64,000 nucleotides of DNA from Trachythela sp. YZ-2020. Taxonomy: Eukaryota > Cnidaria > Anthozoa > Malacalcyonacea > Clavulariidae. Positions 47,371 through 60,400 of this stretch are shown here, in pieces. Numbering within the stretch: position 1 is the stretch's first letter; the number at the start of each line of letters is the position of its first letter. Both the position numbers and the translations under genes were made by a program. Where the stretch lies: positions 186,001 through 250,000 of the forward strand of contig JADLSH010000344.1 in the NCBI GenBank assembly GCA_016169945.1, read 5' to 3'. The notes below the pieces were generated by a model. The model was not told where the DNA came from. It worked only from the letters and a program-made list of their open reading frames with translations, and did no database searches.

Positions 47371-47929
47371 AACAGAATTGAATTTGGTCTTACGAGACGG
47401 ATTTTATAGCCTACCAAAGTTGTGATTTTTGGCACTTCCTGTGCGAACTTTTGCTCCGCCATATTGTGTCTTAGGAACGAGTACCGAATATCAACATGGC
47501 GTATAGCTAATAGAGATTTATAACGACTTCGCGAACGAAAACTCTTTATCTATGGCGATCTAAAGCAAATAATTTTCACTTTTAGCCAAAAGACTAAAAG
47601 ATTAACTATATATCTATATTCTAACGAAGTAACAGATGCACAGAGCGTCGAAACATCGACAAAGTTAACACGCACCCAGAGGCGTACATATCGATTTTGG
47701 CTGGGGGGGTGAAGTTTCGAAATGAGACCGACTCATAAATTCAGACCGGTCTCTAACCCCCCCCCCCCAATTCTAAACCGAAAAGTCAATTGAAAAATTA
47801 CGTGTTTTGGTCCAATAAGTTGAATGGCAACACAATTCAATAAACAAAATATGTACACACATACTAATGACCACCTTGTATAAGAAAAAAAGTTTTTATA
47901 TCTAATTACACTAATTGGAAATTGAGCAG
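47371..47929. other. Spacer, no gene seen
   Basis: A low-complexity boundary region with a GAGGCGTACATATCGA motif and G/C runs near 47703-47768, probably remnants of another element. No supported coding content. Confidence 0.4.
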
Positions 47930-48199
47930 GAAAACCAAACCAAGAACATTTTAACTGCAGCACACCATCCCAATGATTACCAAGTAATTTACCCAGTAGT
48001 TCTTATCGAAGTTGATGGTATAAGGTGTAGAGCCCTGCTCAACACAGGTGCCGGAAGCTCGCATGCATCTGCGAAATTGGTCGAACAGTTAAACAAGAAA
48101 CCAAGTGTGTCGAAAGTAACAAAAGTGGAAATGTTTATGGGATCAGCCACTTGTCGGGTGGATATCTTTAATGTGAAAATTAGTGATACCGAAAAATAA
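47915..48199 (+). pseudogene. BEL/Pao protease, copy 2
   Basis: An aspartic protease segment in which the catalytic D-T-G is N-T-G (AAC at 48041-48043), then G-S-S-H-A-S-A-K. It frameshifts at 48195. Confidence 0.8.
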
Positions 48200-48310
48200 C
48201 TTTAGCATGGAAACCAAGCTAACTAAAGTGGAAAAACCTTGTTTGTTGGAACTTCCAAATCCTCATTACGATAATCTAATCAAGAAATATCCCACCTTAC
48301 CGGAGTAAAG

Positions 48311-49096
48311 ATGATCGATGATGACAAGAAGGATCAACTTCCAATACATGTTGTGTTGGGCGCCTGTGATTATGCCCGGATCAAGACAAAATGTGCTCAG
48401 AGAGTCGGTTCGCCTGGAGACCCAGTTGCTGAGAAAACATCATTCGGCTGGACTATGATGTCACCTGGAGTCGAGAGTGATTCAAACAAGATGTTGCTAA
48501 CCCAGACCTCCGTTACTGATTATGAAAACCTGTGTCATTTGGATGTGCTCGGTTTAGAAGATCTTCCAGAGAATGATCAGGACTTTGTTTACACAGAATT
48601 CAAAGAACAGCTCAGACGTGATCCCGCTGGATGGTATGAATCTGGGCTACGCTGGAAGAGCAACCACCCCTCTTTACCAAGCAACAAGCAAGGCAGTGTT
48701 CGACGGTTAGAATCATTAATGCGGAAACTGAATCGTACTTCTACAACCGAGAAATATGGTGAGATTATACAAGAACAGATTCAAGAGAACATTGTCCAAA
48801 GTGCTCCAGAACAACCGAACGGACGCGAGTTTTATATCCCACATAAACCTGTGATTCGAGAGAACACTGACAGTACTAAGTTAAGGATCGTACATGATGC
48901 CTCAGCCAAGGAAAAGGCGGAGGCACCCTCACTCAATGACTGTCTTCACCCCGGTCCATCATTGCAAAACAAGCTATGGAGTGTTTTAGTTCGTGGTAGA
49001 TTCCATCCAGTTGCGGTCAGCGGTGATAAGACCGCTTCATTGGAAGCCCAACGATCATCAAACCTGTTCAACGATCTAGCTGAGATAATTAGCTGA
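48311..49096 (+). pseudogene. BEL/Pao protease-RT linker and RT N-terminal part, copy 2
   Basis: Matches copy 1 up to A-V-S-G-D, after which the catalytic M-Q-K-A-F region is deleted and replaced by unrelated sequence with stops. Confidence 0.85.
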
Positions 49097-49124
49097 GATA
49101 CAAACCCTCAGATTTACACGAGAG

Positions 49125-49622
49125 TTGTTCGGTTTAGCACCTTCATCCTTTCTGCTAGGAGTAATCGAGTACCATCTACAATCATGGGAAGACAGAAAAC
49201 CCGATACTGTCGCTGAGATCAAGAAAAGCCTTTATGTTGACGACCTTATTTCAGGTTCCACCACCATCGAGAAAGCGAAAGAATTAAGGGACGGTGCTAT
49301 TGAAATTTTCGAAGATGCGAAATTCACCCTCCACAAGTGGAATTCCAATGAAGTTGAGTTACAACCCAAGGAAGTAACAGCAAAGTCGGATGAAAGTACC
49401 TATGCCAAACAACAACTTGGAGTCAAAGCGAATGAGAGCAAGATACTTGGTCTTGCTTGGGACAAAGCGAAAGACACTTTGAAGGTAGTTTATCCCCATG
49501 AGCATGGTGAAGTGACAAAGCGAAGTATCCTTACGAGCCTGGCAAAAATCTACGACCCGCTTGGCGTTCAGTGTCTCTCCGACAACTCTTACTGGAAAGC
49601 TTGTCTACAGAGATGTTTGTGA
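49125..49622 (+). pseudogene. BEL/Pao RT C-terminal part, copy 2
   Basis: Contains F-G-L-A-P-S, Y-V-D-D-L-I-S-G and the thumb region, ending at the same frame break (49563-49571) as copy 1. Confidence 0.85.
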
Positions 49623-50076
49623 TCTGAAGCCAGCATGGGATGCAGTTGTTCTAAGTCAGCCAAACAGTCGGTGGAAGAAGTGGTTTGATGGTCTCTCAGA
49701 GGACGTAGAATTTCCTCGATCCATTGTGCGACCTCAAGAAACAATCGAAAGCATAGATTTATACAGCTTTGGAGACGCAAGTGGAAATGGAGTTGCGGCT
49801 GCCGTCTACGCGATTGTGAATCAACGATCCGGGAGCAGTCAAGGTCTTGTAGCAGCGAAATCACGTCTAGCGAAACGAAATACCACAATTCCACGACTCG
49901 GACTGACGTCAGCACACATGGCTACGAATCTACTCAACAATGTCAAGAATGCTTTAACAGGATTTCCAATAAATGAACTGCACGCGTGGTTAGACAGTAC
50001 CGTTGCGTTGTATTGGATCCAAAATGGTGGCGATTACAAGCAATTTGTCGCAAATAGAGTACGCAAGATCCAATAG
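49561..50076 (+). pseudogene. BEL/Pao RNase H, copy 2
   Basis: S-F-G-D-A-S-G-N-G and L-D-S-T-V-A-L-Y-W are present. The glutamate of R-L-E-L-T-S in copy 1 is glycine here, so a catalytic acidic residue is probably lost. It ends at a stop near 50074. Confidence 0.82.
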
Positions 50077-50148
50077 CATAGCGAGATTATCTGGCATCGC
50101 GTACCAACCGGAGACAACCCAGCAGATCTCGGCAGCAGAGGTGGGAGT

Positions 50149-50740
50149 GTGACAAACCACGACCTTTGGTGGAATGGCCCAGAATGGCTTGCCCACCAAG
50201 AGAACTGGCCTCCTGAGATCGTGGTCAAGTCTTCACCAGAAAGCAAAGCAGAAACAAAGATGACGAAAGAAGTAATCAATGCAGCAGTGGAACAAGTCGC
50301 TGATGTATTCGATGATCTATTGAAGAAGCACCACCTTTGGAAGGTACTGCGAGTTTGTGCATGGATCAATCGATTTATACTGAATTGCAAGGCTAAACCT
50401 CGAGACCGAGACTTGAGTCCTCTGCGCGCCAGCGAGATTAAGATCGTCAAGAAATGGTGGACTAAACGAGTACAGAACGAAGCGAAAAGCCATCCAACAT
50501 TTGCTGACAAAAGCCTGGAACTTAACCTCCAAGAAAACGAGGAACATATCCTAGAATGTAGAGGAAGAATTCAAGGCTTCTATCCTGTATACCTACCTGA
50601 CAACCACACCTTTACTGAGAAAGTTGTTAAAGATTCCCACCTACAAACGCTCCACGGGGGAGTGGCTTTGACCATGACCCACGTCAGAAGCATCTATTGG
50701 ATCCCGAGGTTTGCTTCGGGTGTAAGCGAGTTCAAGCAAG
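50149..50740 (+). pseudogene. BEL/Pao integrase N-terminal region, copy 2
   Basis: Continues to the H-x-x-x-H zinc-finger block and S-I-Y-W-I-P-R, then loses homology. The frame runs on to 50979 into the unit-3 left-edge module, which is not part of the element. Confidence 0.75.
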
Positions 50741-50811
50741 TCCGTGTCACCCCCTCTGGTTTTCTCAGTGAGGCCCTGTTGTTCACTAGATATTTAAGAA
50801 ATGTGAACTTA

Positions 50812-50970
50812 TCGGCCTATTCATTAAAGCCACCGCCAATTAGTATAAATGTTAGGCGAAAAGTCCCCCCCCCAGTTCCCCCGGGGAAGAACGAGGAATG
50901 CCACTCAGACATGGAAATTAGACCTCGGAAGAAAAACCCGCGACCCGCGAAAGAAACCCGCGACACTATA
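50812..50970. repeat. Left-edge module of duplicated unit 3
   Basis: The partner of 22978-23142, beginning ATTCATTAAAGCCACC and rich in CCCGCGA. Confidence 0.65.
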
Positions 50971-51747
50971 TTACACTAATCACTTTACATTGTTAGGTTA
51001 TCTCCATAGGTACTGGGTATAGTCCCAGATTGCCAGATTTCGTAAAGTTTTAGTTCGAAAAGTAAATTATGGGTTATTGCTAGAAACGCATATGTCTTTT
51101 CCATGAGGGTTAGGTGTATTTAATAGAAGTTTAAGTTTAGAACGAAACAGCTGTTTTAGCCTTGAGGGTCTCATGCACGTAGCATCAGACAGGCTCTTGA
51201 AACATATAACGCACAGTCATATATGCTATATTAGATGGGATTCACCTGTCCTGTTTAATTAAAAATTTGTTTCACAGGCTTTTATGGTTTATCTAAAAAC
51301 GTTTGGTAAAAGATTGCCATATACATGGAACTTATATAGTGCTCTGAAGTGTAAATTCAAATTTCAGTCTGTTTATAAGGTAAGGGAGAATGTTTTTCAA
51401 GAATATATATTATGATTGTCCAGGTATATTATAGAGACGGATGTATACTAGACGACAAATCATCCGGCAAGATCCGTCTGATTGGTCTGATGGCCGTATC
51501 TGTATTAGACTACATTATATCGGATATAGATTTGTAGGCCGTTTCAACAAGCTATCCTGCAGTATAGTGAAAACACCTACGTTTTGTACGATTGCAAAAT
51601 GTTATTCGATATAATGTAAACACGAGGTTATATTATGACCCACATATCGAATATTAACTTTTCCTTAGTTCGTTCGTACGAAAAACGAAAACGACCAAAC
51701 TATTATAATAAAATTCTATAACTGACTATATCATAATACTAATAATT

Positions 51748-51896
51748 ATTAATTATTGGACGAGGTTGAGCGCGATTCCGAGAATTATCAAGGCCGAGGT
51801 TGTGTTATCTGCCTCAGCCTACGGCTTCGGCAGATAACACAAACGAGGCCTTGATAATTCTCGATATCACGCGAACTTGCCGAATTCAATAATTAT
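51748..51896. mobile_element. Hairpin MITE
   Basis: AATAATTATT ends and inverted blocks GAGAATTATCAAGGCC and GTTATCTGCC, with a short loop near 51818. Confidence 0.75.
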
Positions 51897-53163
51897 TTTA
51901 TTACGTGTTTTCAAGCCTATATTTAAGCCATAACAACATGCAGACACAATTTTTGGTAAACAATTTTAATTACATTGAAAGGGCTTCTATAGTGAAAGGG
52001 TTGCTCTCTTAGTATGTCGCTGTCTCTTAGCGGCGAGGCGAACCTCGCCATATTTGCTAAGTTTTTCCTTTTGTATAAAAACAAACTGTTTTTGATGGCG
52101 TGGCGAATATTTTCTGTAGATATGACGTCATATATCTACATGCAGAAAACTGATTATTTGCATGCATGTGTGACGTCAAAATTACAAATATCAAGATGTA
52201 TTTGTAGGCCAGCAGCCAATCAAAACCGAAATTGTGTATGTAATGCATAATAATGGATAAAAGCTGTTAGTATTGACTCAAAAACTGCACATAAAAGATA
52301 GCGTGACTTTAATTTAAGAAGCGAAGAGGGGCAGTGTCTGTGTCTTTCCGTTGCAAAAACCACTCCGAAAATAGTGTTCCTATAATGTAAACGGAACGCA
52401 TATCCGATATCGTTCTCGTGTCGCTACGGAAAGCTATCCGCTATAGTGTTTTACATTGCCTTACTGACTCGAGAGAGAAAATATCCACGACGAACTAACT
52501 AGAATCAATACGACAATGGTTCTTGGTAGAAATCAAGCTTGATATCTTTCTGTTAGTTTGTTCAGCGCATGCGCAGTGTTTCTGTATATACGGATAATTT
52601 ATCAATACGGCGACTGCGCACGCAACTTCGTTCCAGATATATATTGGAGTTCGTCTTAGTGTACGACCAGTCTATTTGCCGCATTTATACACAGACGCGT
52701 ATTACTATCAGACAAGATATCTTTTCTTAAACCGCCCAAGTTCGTTCATACGTACACATATCAAACTTTCGTAATACTAAAATGAACATTTGAGTCAACT
52801 GGTGTTCAGCGCCTCGCAGGCAGATAAAATAGTCAGCAAACGTAGCTATTTATATCACATTCAAATACAAGAGTGTTAGTTTACATATGAACGCAGATAT
52901 TGACTCAGAGTCAGAGATACCATTTCTCCATCATCTACTGCAGCCACGACCAGTGAATAAATGAGCATGTAAACAAGAGCAAAACCTGCATCTTTACGCT
53001 AATTTTGCCCTTCGTGAATCGTCACAAATATACATGAATTTAGCATCAAAATGCGCGCAATTACACGAAGATGTCAAATTCGGTGGTAACTGGAGCCAAA
53101 CTCTGCGTGGAATGTTCTAGTGCCAGTTTTCGTCAACAGACACTGCGCGCGAGGCTAATTTCG

Positions 53164-53272
53164 GTTACAATTCCATGACACGCACGAAATAGGGTTAGGG
53201 TTAGGGATTGGGTCGGGATTGGGGTCAAGATCAAAGAGAAATATTCGTGATTGCGTGTCATGGAATTATAAC
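53164..53272. mobile_element. Small MITE with GGGTTA-rich centre
   Basis: GTTACAATTCCATGACACGC (53164-53183) is inverted at about 53250-53272. The centre has AGGGTTAGGGTTAGGG. Only two or three such units occur, so it is not telomeric. Confidence 0.65.
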
Positions 53273-54085
53273 CCTAATTTCCTATATTAATCCTAACAAG
53301 TAGCGCTTAAACAAACGAAAAGTGCCCTTCGAATTGAGCATTATTTTCCCATAAAAGTATATCCAAAAGACGTCTCAAGGCTTATTCTTTCCTATGCCGT
53401 AGGTAACTAAACACAAATATAATCGTAGAACAAGCGCAAGCGAAAAAACATCAAATTTTGGGTTAATTTGTATAGGCAAAAGTTGGAAATACGATACGCG
53501 CAATACGACACGACTTATTGTTAACGCAAAGTTTGATATGGATCACACGATCGGTCTTTAGAAATAGAATCAGAACGCACAATAATCATTCCTATATTTG
53601 TTGCTCTTCATTAATATAAGAGAACGTTAACGTTAATCGTTTGATATCTTTTGCTCCGAAAAACTCCGAATTGAAAGAACTATTGTGTCTAACTTCAGAA
53701 GTGCAGAAACTATTCGAGACTGATCATTTTAATTCACTTATAGACATAATAGATTGTGTTATGCAGTGAATTTTGTGTATAAGCAAAACGATATTTCATA
53801 GAATAATGCAAAGTCATAGTCTGTTTATTAAACTGAAGTTGAATATTGGATCAAGTTGTGCTTTAGTTTTGCCAAGTCATGTTTCAAACAAGGCAATTTT
53901 TCCTATCATGCGATTTCTGTCGCATAGACTTCACTAGTCATAAGAGGTAAATATAAGACGGCACACGAAATAATTTCGGCAGAATGAAAAAGCGTGGGCA
54001 ATGATCAGTTACTTTTCTACATGCATAACCTATAACTGGCTCTGTGTCAAAATTACTTGCGTCAGGCAAGTTCTAGGAGAAATTA

Positions 54086-54490
54086 GGGCCAATTATACGG
54101 GAGAAGACGCGTCTTATATAAGACGCGAACACACTTGTATAAATGGTCAAATTCTAATAAGTCGCGACTTATTGTGGACCAGTCTGAACCCCTGTTCCTA
54201 TTCAGTTAAAGGCCCGTTTACATTACGCTCAATATTTGGCACGGCACGGATAAAAATGTTACCCGTGCCACTTTTACCCGTGCTGAGACTACCTATTTAG
54301 GTAGTCTCAGCACGGATAAAAGTGGTACGGATACCATTTTTATCCGTTCCGTGCCAATAATCGTGCGTAGTGTAAACGGGCCTTAAGTCGCGACTTACTG
54401 GAATTTGACCATTTATAGGAGTGTGTTCGCGTCTTATATAAGACACGTCTTATGTAAGTCGCGACTTATTTTCTCCCGTATAAATGGCCC
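54086..54490. mobile_element. Inverted-repeat MITE with a second MITE in its centre
   Basis: Outer ends GGGCCAATTATACGGGAG and complement. The arms contain GTCTTATATAAGAC and AAGTCGCGACTT palindromes. The arms are interrupted by the element at 54210-54383. Confidence 0.8.
54210..54383. mobile_element. PIF/Harbinger-like MITE, nested
   Basis: Ends AGGCCCGTTTACA and complement, flanked by TAA on both sides (54207-54209 and 54384-54386). Nearly the whole length folds on itself (GGTAGTCTCAGCACGG centre). Confidence 0.78.
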
Positions 54491-55750
54491 TAATGTTCCT
54501 TGTATCATAGCAAGATAACTGCAATGACAATGTGTTTTTTCCTAATCATGAATGATATTAAACCTGGCATGGTTGCCATGAATTAACGAACAAACTTTAA
54601 ATTTCTTGAACTCGGTCCAATTGTAAATATTTTGACAGTACTGGCCACTGCTTGTATATGGGACTCTATTTTTAGTGTTCAGCACTGTAAATGCGAATTA
54701 AGTAGAAAAATATTTTGCAAATTGTGTTGTATATAAGGTTGTCGCAGGCAATAGTCAAATGTACAATCCAAGTCACAAATTAGCGACAAATTAACGGTTG
54801 AAGTTTGTAAGTAAATCTATTATTTCTGTATTAAAGAGCTGTATTCCTTGTAAATATGCAAATATGATAAATGCTCACCACTTGCTTATCCCATGCACGA
54901 AGCCATTTACAATACATTTTAGCCTATAAAGTATCTCATTCCCATTACACTCTTCGCGCTTGGATTGTATATTGGACTATTGCTTTTGACAACCTTAATT
55001 GAAATAGCTGTATATATATATGTATTTATATACGCATATATACTAGACTGAAATGAGAAGCTTCAGTCCTAAGAGTCACGTCATTCAATAAGCTGGGGGA
55101 AATAATCTGGAATAAGCTGGAAGCTATCAACATTCATAATTAAGAAAATACATTCTGCCATCTGTGGGGCACATACGTCATTGAAGTGAAGAAAAACAAA
55201 AGACCAGGCAGGCTATGTATAACCATTTTTAGTTTGTAAGTTTTTGTTAGAGTTATATTTCTATTTACTAAATTTATTAAATTTTGCATTCTGACAATGG
55301 GTTGCAGCATACAACATTATTATTCAATGTGGTTTCAATACGGGACAGCAGATGGTAACGACATGCAGAAATGTTGACACTTGTATCTAGGAGCAAGCAA
55401 ACGGAACTACATCTTTCTATTCTATATATTTGCTCTCCAAATACAAGACTACTACGTATAATAAATTAAAATAGATTAATATTATTTTCTCACTCTGATA
55501 ACATTCGGTTGCTCACCATCTGCATCATGATAGTTTAGTGAACCAAGTTCAGTTTATAGTGAAACAAAAATGATCATGCATGCACATTCTATGAGCGTTC
55601 AAAATTGTTAGGGATATGACTCGTATTTTATAACCGAATCAGTTTACAAGGCTATATTTTGAGTTTACAGTTAAAAAGTTTTGGTTTGAAAATACAGAAA
55701 ACACTTGCCACTTGAGACATTTGAATTCTCAAGACGCGTTATATGAGTGA

Positions 55751-55861
55751 TGCGCAGCGCGCGGCGCGCAAGTAAGTAAATGCAAGTAAGCGCGCGCGCG
55801 CGCGCGCGCGCGGTAAGTGCGCGCGCAAGTGCGCGCGCGCGTAAGTAAGTAAGTAAGTAAG
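55751..55861. repeat. (CG)n tract and AAGT repeats
   Basis: Alternating CG runs (about 55791-55812 and shorter) mixed with AAGTAAGT. It directly precedes the palindrome and could form Z-DNA. Confidence 0.9.
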
Positions 55862-55883
55862 CGTTGACTAACTCTTTTCACAT

Positions 55884-56415
55884 ATTAAAGTTTCAGACGT
55901 TCTCTGGTTTAAAATATTTATTATTTACGAGCTTTCGGCTGCCAGTCTGCAGTCTTCAACGGGTTGATTAAAATGAATAATAACAAATCACAGTGGTTTA
56001 CAATTACACAGAACAAATACACTGACAAAAGACACAGTGACAGTTCCGCCTACGTGAAAAGATGAATAATTATTTACATTGATGTAGTATATATAGATAT
56101 AGTTTTAAATGTTTTTAAGTAAGAACCTATATTTTTCTGGTAAGTGTAAAAGTAGCAAAACACTTACCAGAACAATATAGGTTCTTACTTAAAAACATTT
56201 AAAACTATATCTATATATACTACATCAATGTAAATAATTATTCATCTTTTCGGAACTGTCACTGTGTCTTTTGTCAGTGTATTTGTTCTGTGTAATTGTA
56301 AACCACTGTTATTTGTTATTATTCATTTTAATCAACCCGTTGAAGACTGCAGACTGGCAGCCGAAAGCTCGTAAATAATAAATATTTTAAACCAGAGAAC
56401 GTCTGAAACTTTAAT
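55884..56415. repeat. Long near-perfect palindrome, Penelope-like termini
   Basis: Arms 55884-56146 and 56161-56415 around a 14-bp loop, about 260 bp each, with few mismatches. The outer ends carry GAAGACTGCAGACTGGCAG followed by CCGAAAGCTCG, a pattern resembling degenerate hammerhead motifs of Penelope-like elements. No protein is encoded. Confidence 0.85.
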
Positions 56416-56473
56416 CATGAATCCTGGTTTCGCCTCTTCCATATTTAAATCTTTTCACATAGCTATCATAAGT

Positions 56474-56545
56474 CGTCCCCAACGGGACTTGAACCCACGA
56501 TATCAGAGGTGAAAGGCGCGTGCTCTGACGATTGCGCCACCGAAG
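56474..56545 (-). tRNA. tRNA-derived sequence (SINE head or tRNA pseudogene)
   Basis: The minus strand reads TGGCGCAATCGTCAGAGC, a box A-like sequence, then CTTTCAC (Glu-like loop) and GGTTCAAGTCC (box B). The acceptor and anticodon stems pair poorly, so a working tRNA is unlikely. Confidence 0.5.
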
Positions 56546-57420
56546 TCAAATAAATGTTTAAGGTTGCTTAAACGTTCAGTGAACATGATACCATTTCTAC
56601 ACAATCTTTTTAAAAAGGATAACTTTAGAAGTACATTAATACCTTCTTATACCAAGAGTACTTACTTTGTATTAAGGATCTCAAATCTCGTCTTTTATTT
56701 AGAGGAAAATTTATAGTAAATTGCTTGTCTTTCATTGTCAAAATAAGCCAATAGGAATTATAAGCTGTTCATAGAGGTACGGGCGCCCCAAAATTTGCCC
56801 AGGAAAACATGTCAGAACTACGAGTAAGTTAACTTTTCATGGAAACTTGTAGACAAGGATTATTCAGTAATAGTTGTTAAAATCAATTGACATTTTTCAT
56901 CCTTTATAATTCTTGACTTAGCGTAATAAAGAACATGTTTTTGACATTCTGGCCGTAATTATCAGTTAATGCCGCCGAAAGGGGGTGGGGGGGGAGGCAA
57001 CTTCCCCCGGGCCCCCAACCTAATAGGGACCCCCAACTTGAGAGAGAGCCCCCTCAAAATGTAGGGTCGGTGTAAGGACCCACATGCAGATTGAGAGCAT
57101 TTTTTTAAATTGGAGGGCCCTTAAGTTAGCTATACATGCATTCTAGTTAGGGGCCCTTATATGCCTTAGCACAGCTTTTAGTCTTTTTCTGCTGCTTGAA
57201 ATTGATGACGTCATAGGGCCCCCAGAGAAAATTTTCCCCGGGCCCCGCCTATCGTCGGCCTTGATTATATTATCAATACATTAAAATCAATTAATCAATT
57301 ATTTCTATTACCTGAGAAAACATGTCTTTAACATGACTGGAAATCATCAATTCAATATATATCAATACAATAAAATCATTTCATTAATTATTTCTTTCTA
57401 ATTCTATTTGTTTAGAAAAC

Positions 57421-57499
57421 ATGTTTTTCACATTACTGGCCGTAAATATTCTTCTCATTTTGACAAATGGATGTTCGCGTGCAGACAGCCGAGAAAAAT
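57421..57499 (+). CDS. Gene C exon 1: signal peptide
   Basis: A hydrophobic leader (MFFTLLAVNILLILTNG) then CSRADSREK. The donor is GTAAGT. An upstream acceptor TTTAG lies 5 nt before the ATG. Confidence 0.82.
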
Positions 57500-60400
57500 G
57501 TAAGTAACGCAGCTTCTATTATATCCGCTACACAACACCACACCATACCATATCAAACCACACAATACAACACCATGCAACACCACACCATACACCATAC
57601 CATACATCATACCGTACCATACCATACCGTCCATTCCCCACCAATACCAATATCACACCATACCATATCTCACTATCTAACCATACTATTCCATTCCACA
57701 CCATAATCATACCATACCACACCATAATCATACCATACCACACCATAATCATACCATACCACACCATAAACATACTATACCACACCATACCACACCATAC
57801 CATACCATACCATACCATGCCCCATGCACCCGATACCGTACCATACCGTCCATTCCACACCATATCATGAAAAGCCCCAACGCGGAGTGAGCTGAATAAT
57901 ATATGAATACACCATACTTCACCACACATACCATACCATACCATACCACACCACACCACACCACACCACACCACACCACACCATACCATACCATTCTAGG
58001 TTTAAATTAAAGTATCTTTTTAGACTGGATGGCTCTCTGTCAGCTCTAAACTGTTCATTACTACAGGAGAAAATCGGAGTAGACGGCGAAAGCCAGTAAA
58101 GTGGAACTCGCTCAATCTGGAAATACACTTCCCGTATGCATGCGACGGAGATGAAAGACACGTGTTCTAACCACTATGCCACGAATCATGGGAAGGTCCT
58201 ACCCCCTTGTTCTCACCAATGATCTTTTGTTTATTTCAGCGTGCCTGAATTGCACATACACCCGTACAGTCAGTAAGCACAAGCATGAATATTACGAATT
58301 TAAAGGCTCCGATAAAGTAATATGTTTTAAAGCAAATTCTGGCCGTGTTCAAGTGTCGTTGTCTATGTATCACCACGATCATGAGTATTTTTATGAGTAC
58401 TTCCGGATTTGTAAATCTCAAGAGCTTGTGGTTTATGATGGTTGCAATGTAACGACAAACAGCTACAAACTAACAGCCCAGTGCAGTAAATTTGATCTCG
58501 GCGAAATAAGATGGATATCACAAACAAACTGTCTTAAAGTGGTGAACAAAGGCTTTAAGGATAAGAGAAAGAAATGTGGAGAAGAAACTTACCTATGGTA
58601 TTCCACTTTCAATGGAGATGACGGTGAGTATTAATCAAAATAAGTTCCTTGTAGCTTTACATGCATGGCAATAAATAATATTGTTTTGATTTGTGGGAAA
58701 CAGCAGGCATATTTATATTTGGCAAAGCTTTCAATCCGTAAGACTGGATCTTCATCAGTGCAAATAGTATAAGATTAAGAGTAAGGCATGGTTTAGACGG
58801 TGTTCTTTACTTCTTTTCATGAGCCAAACAAAGCCAAACATAATTCAATGAATTACGTAAATGTGAAGCACGGAATCTGAATCAATTATTATTTATTAAG
58901 TTCGCCTAGTTCAGACTGTGTAGCACACGTAAAAACACACACGTTGTAACAAACCTGCAGCGGACTTGTACCAATGCTCAGGACTGCTTGTTCCCAGCTT
59001 GTCGACAACTTGCCGCGGCAAATGCCAATGCCCTCATTAGCATATGCCAACAAGCCTTGCAAAGAGGAGATTATTTTTGCAGTTTCAACTTCATAATATT
59101 TTCATGCTTTCTTATTTGATTTTGTATGAAAATCGGTAGTACTTAAATTATTTAGTTCATTATAAAACCGAACCGCCATCTTGAATATTGCTGTGCATGA
59201 GCCTGCAATCCAATGCCGCTGAATCTACTAGATTTCTAGCCAAGGTTGTTGACTCAACAGACCTGTTACAAGTTGTTCCAACAACGTCCTGGAGCCAGTT
59301 GTATAAAATTCTTAACTACTGTTATAACTACCCGTTTTGTAGTAAAATAGTAGTTAAACCTAAAATAAGCAGTTCTGATTTGTTAACCATCGCACTAACT
59401 ATAAGTAGTTAAAGTTAAACTATAGTTATTATACTTTTTTAACAGCCGGCCCCTGCAAACACCCCTTGCAGGGGTTGTTAACAAGAGGTTGTTACACGCT
59501 CGCAGATATACTGAACAATCTAGAGCCTGTTTCGGATTTTCCGCGCTCATTTGCCAGCGTGGAAAAAATCTCATTTGCGAGCGTGGAAAAATCTCTGGCA
59601 TGCACTCAAAGGTAGACCATATCTTGATCGACTATATATATATTACATATACTTGATTACAGACTCCCGGATTTTTCCTGGTCCAGACCGACCATATCCA
59701 CCATATCGGCCATGTCCACGATATCGGCGATATCCACCATATCGGCGACGAAATCCGGGTATGTTAAAATTGTGAATTAAATAGAACTGTATTTATAGAA
59801 TGAGGCAGTTCAATAATATTATTCCAAAGCATTCATCTCCATATTGACCACTTACATGTTTCTGCAGAAAGCCAATCACAAAACATGATCATTCTAGGTA
59901 GATATTTACTGATCGACAGTCTATGGCTTATTGTTCAGTGCAAACTGAAGTAAAATATCACACTGACTTTTTATAGGAAATATACCAGGAAGGAAAAGAC
60001 CTGCGCCACCTCCCGGTCCACGACCCACAAAACCACCAGGTAACAGCATGCGAAATTCGCTGGATACTTCATGTGTGTAAAATATTATGTAAATATTATG
60101 AGCAAAAAATTCGTTTAGATAAGCAGGCTATAATACTTATGGTCAATCAGTTCTATTCACGTAAACTCGAACAATAATAACTAGTTACTAGGTATGTATT
60201 TCGTAGCTGTAGGTATGATGTAAGCAAGCGTTAACCATCCTTTTCTATTAACAAGTTAGTCTTCTTGCATGCTTTCGAAATTCAGCCTCGTGCTTTTAAA
60301 CGGTAGAAAACTGAGTAAAGCCCGATGTGTGAAGTTCCTTGGCTTGGGCTATTCTCCGCAGTAAAACACAAGTACCCTAACTCGCAATCCACAGATATCC

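Larger units (their letters stand above)
47930..50740 (+). mobile_element. Truncated BEL/Pao copy without LTRs
   Basis: A closely related second copy of the element in gene A, on the opposite strand. It starts within the last gag residues and ends in the integrase zinc finger, and both LTRs and the integrase core are absent. It carries independent damage: a rearranged reverse-transcriptase block at 49029-49105, a stop near 50074, and a protease Asp changed to Asn. Confidence 0.9.
50990..57420 (+). other. 5' flank of duplicated unit 3
   Basis: Non-coding DNA collinear with the other two 5' flanks, enlarged by MITEs at 51748-51896, 53164-53272 and 54086-54490, a (CG)n tract, a 530-bp palindrome and a tRNA-like sequence. 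No gene supported. Confidence 0.5.

Noticed and set aside
53191..53206. Telomere-like AGGGTTAGGG
   Set aside because: Only two or three units, inside a small inverted-repeat element.
56474..56545. Functional tRNA-Glu gene
   Set aside because: Box A and box B are recognisable, but the acceptor and anticodon stems do not pair well, so it is listed only as tRNA-derived.
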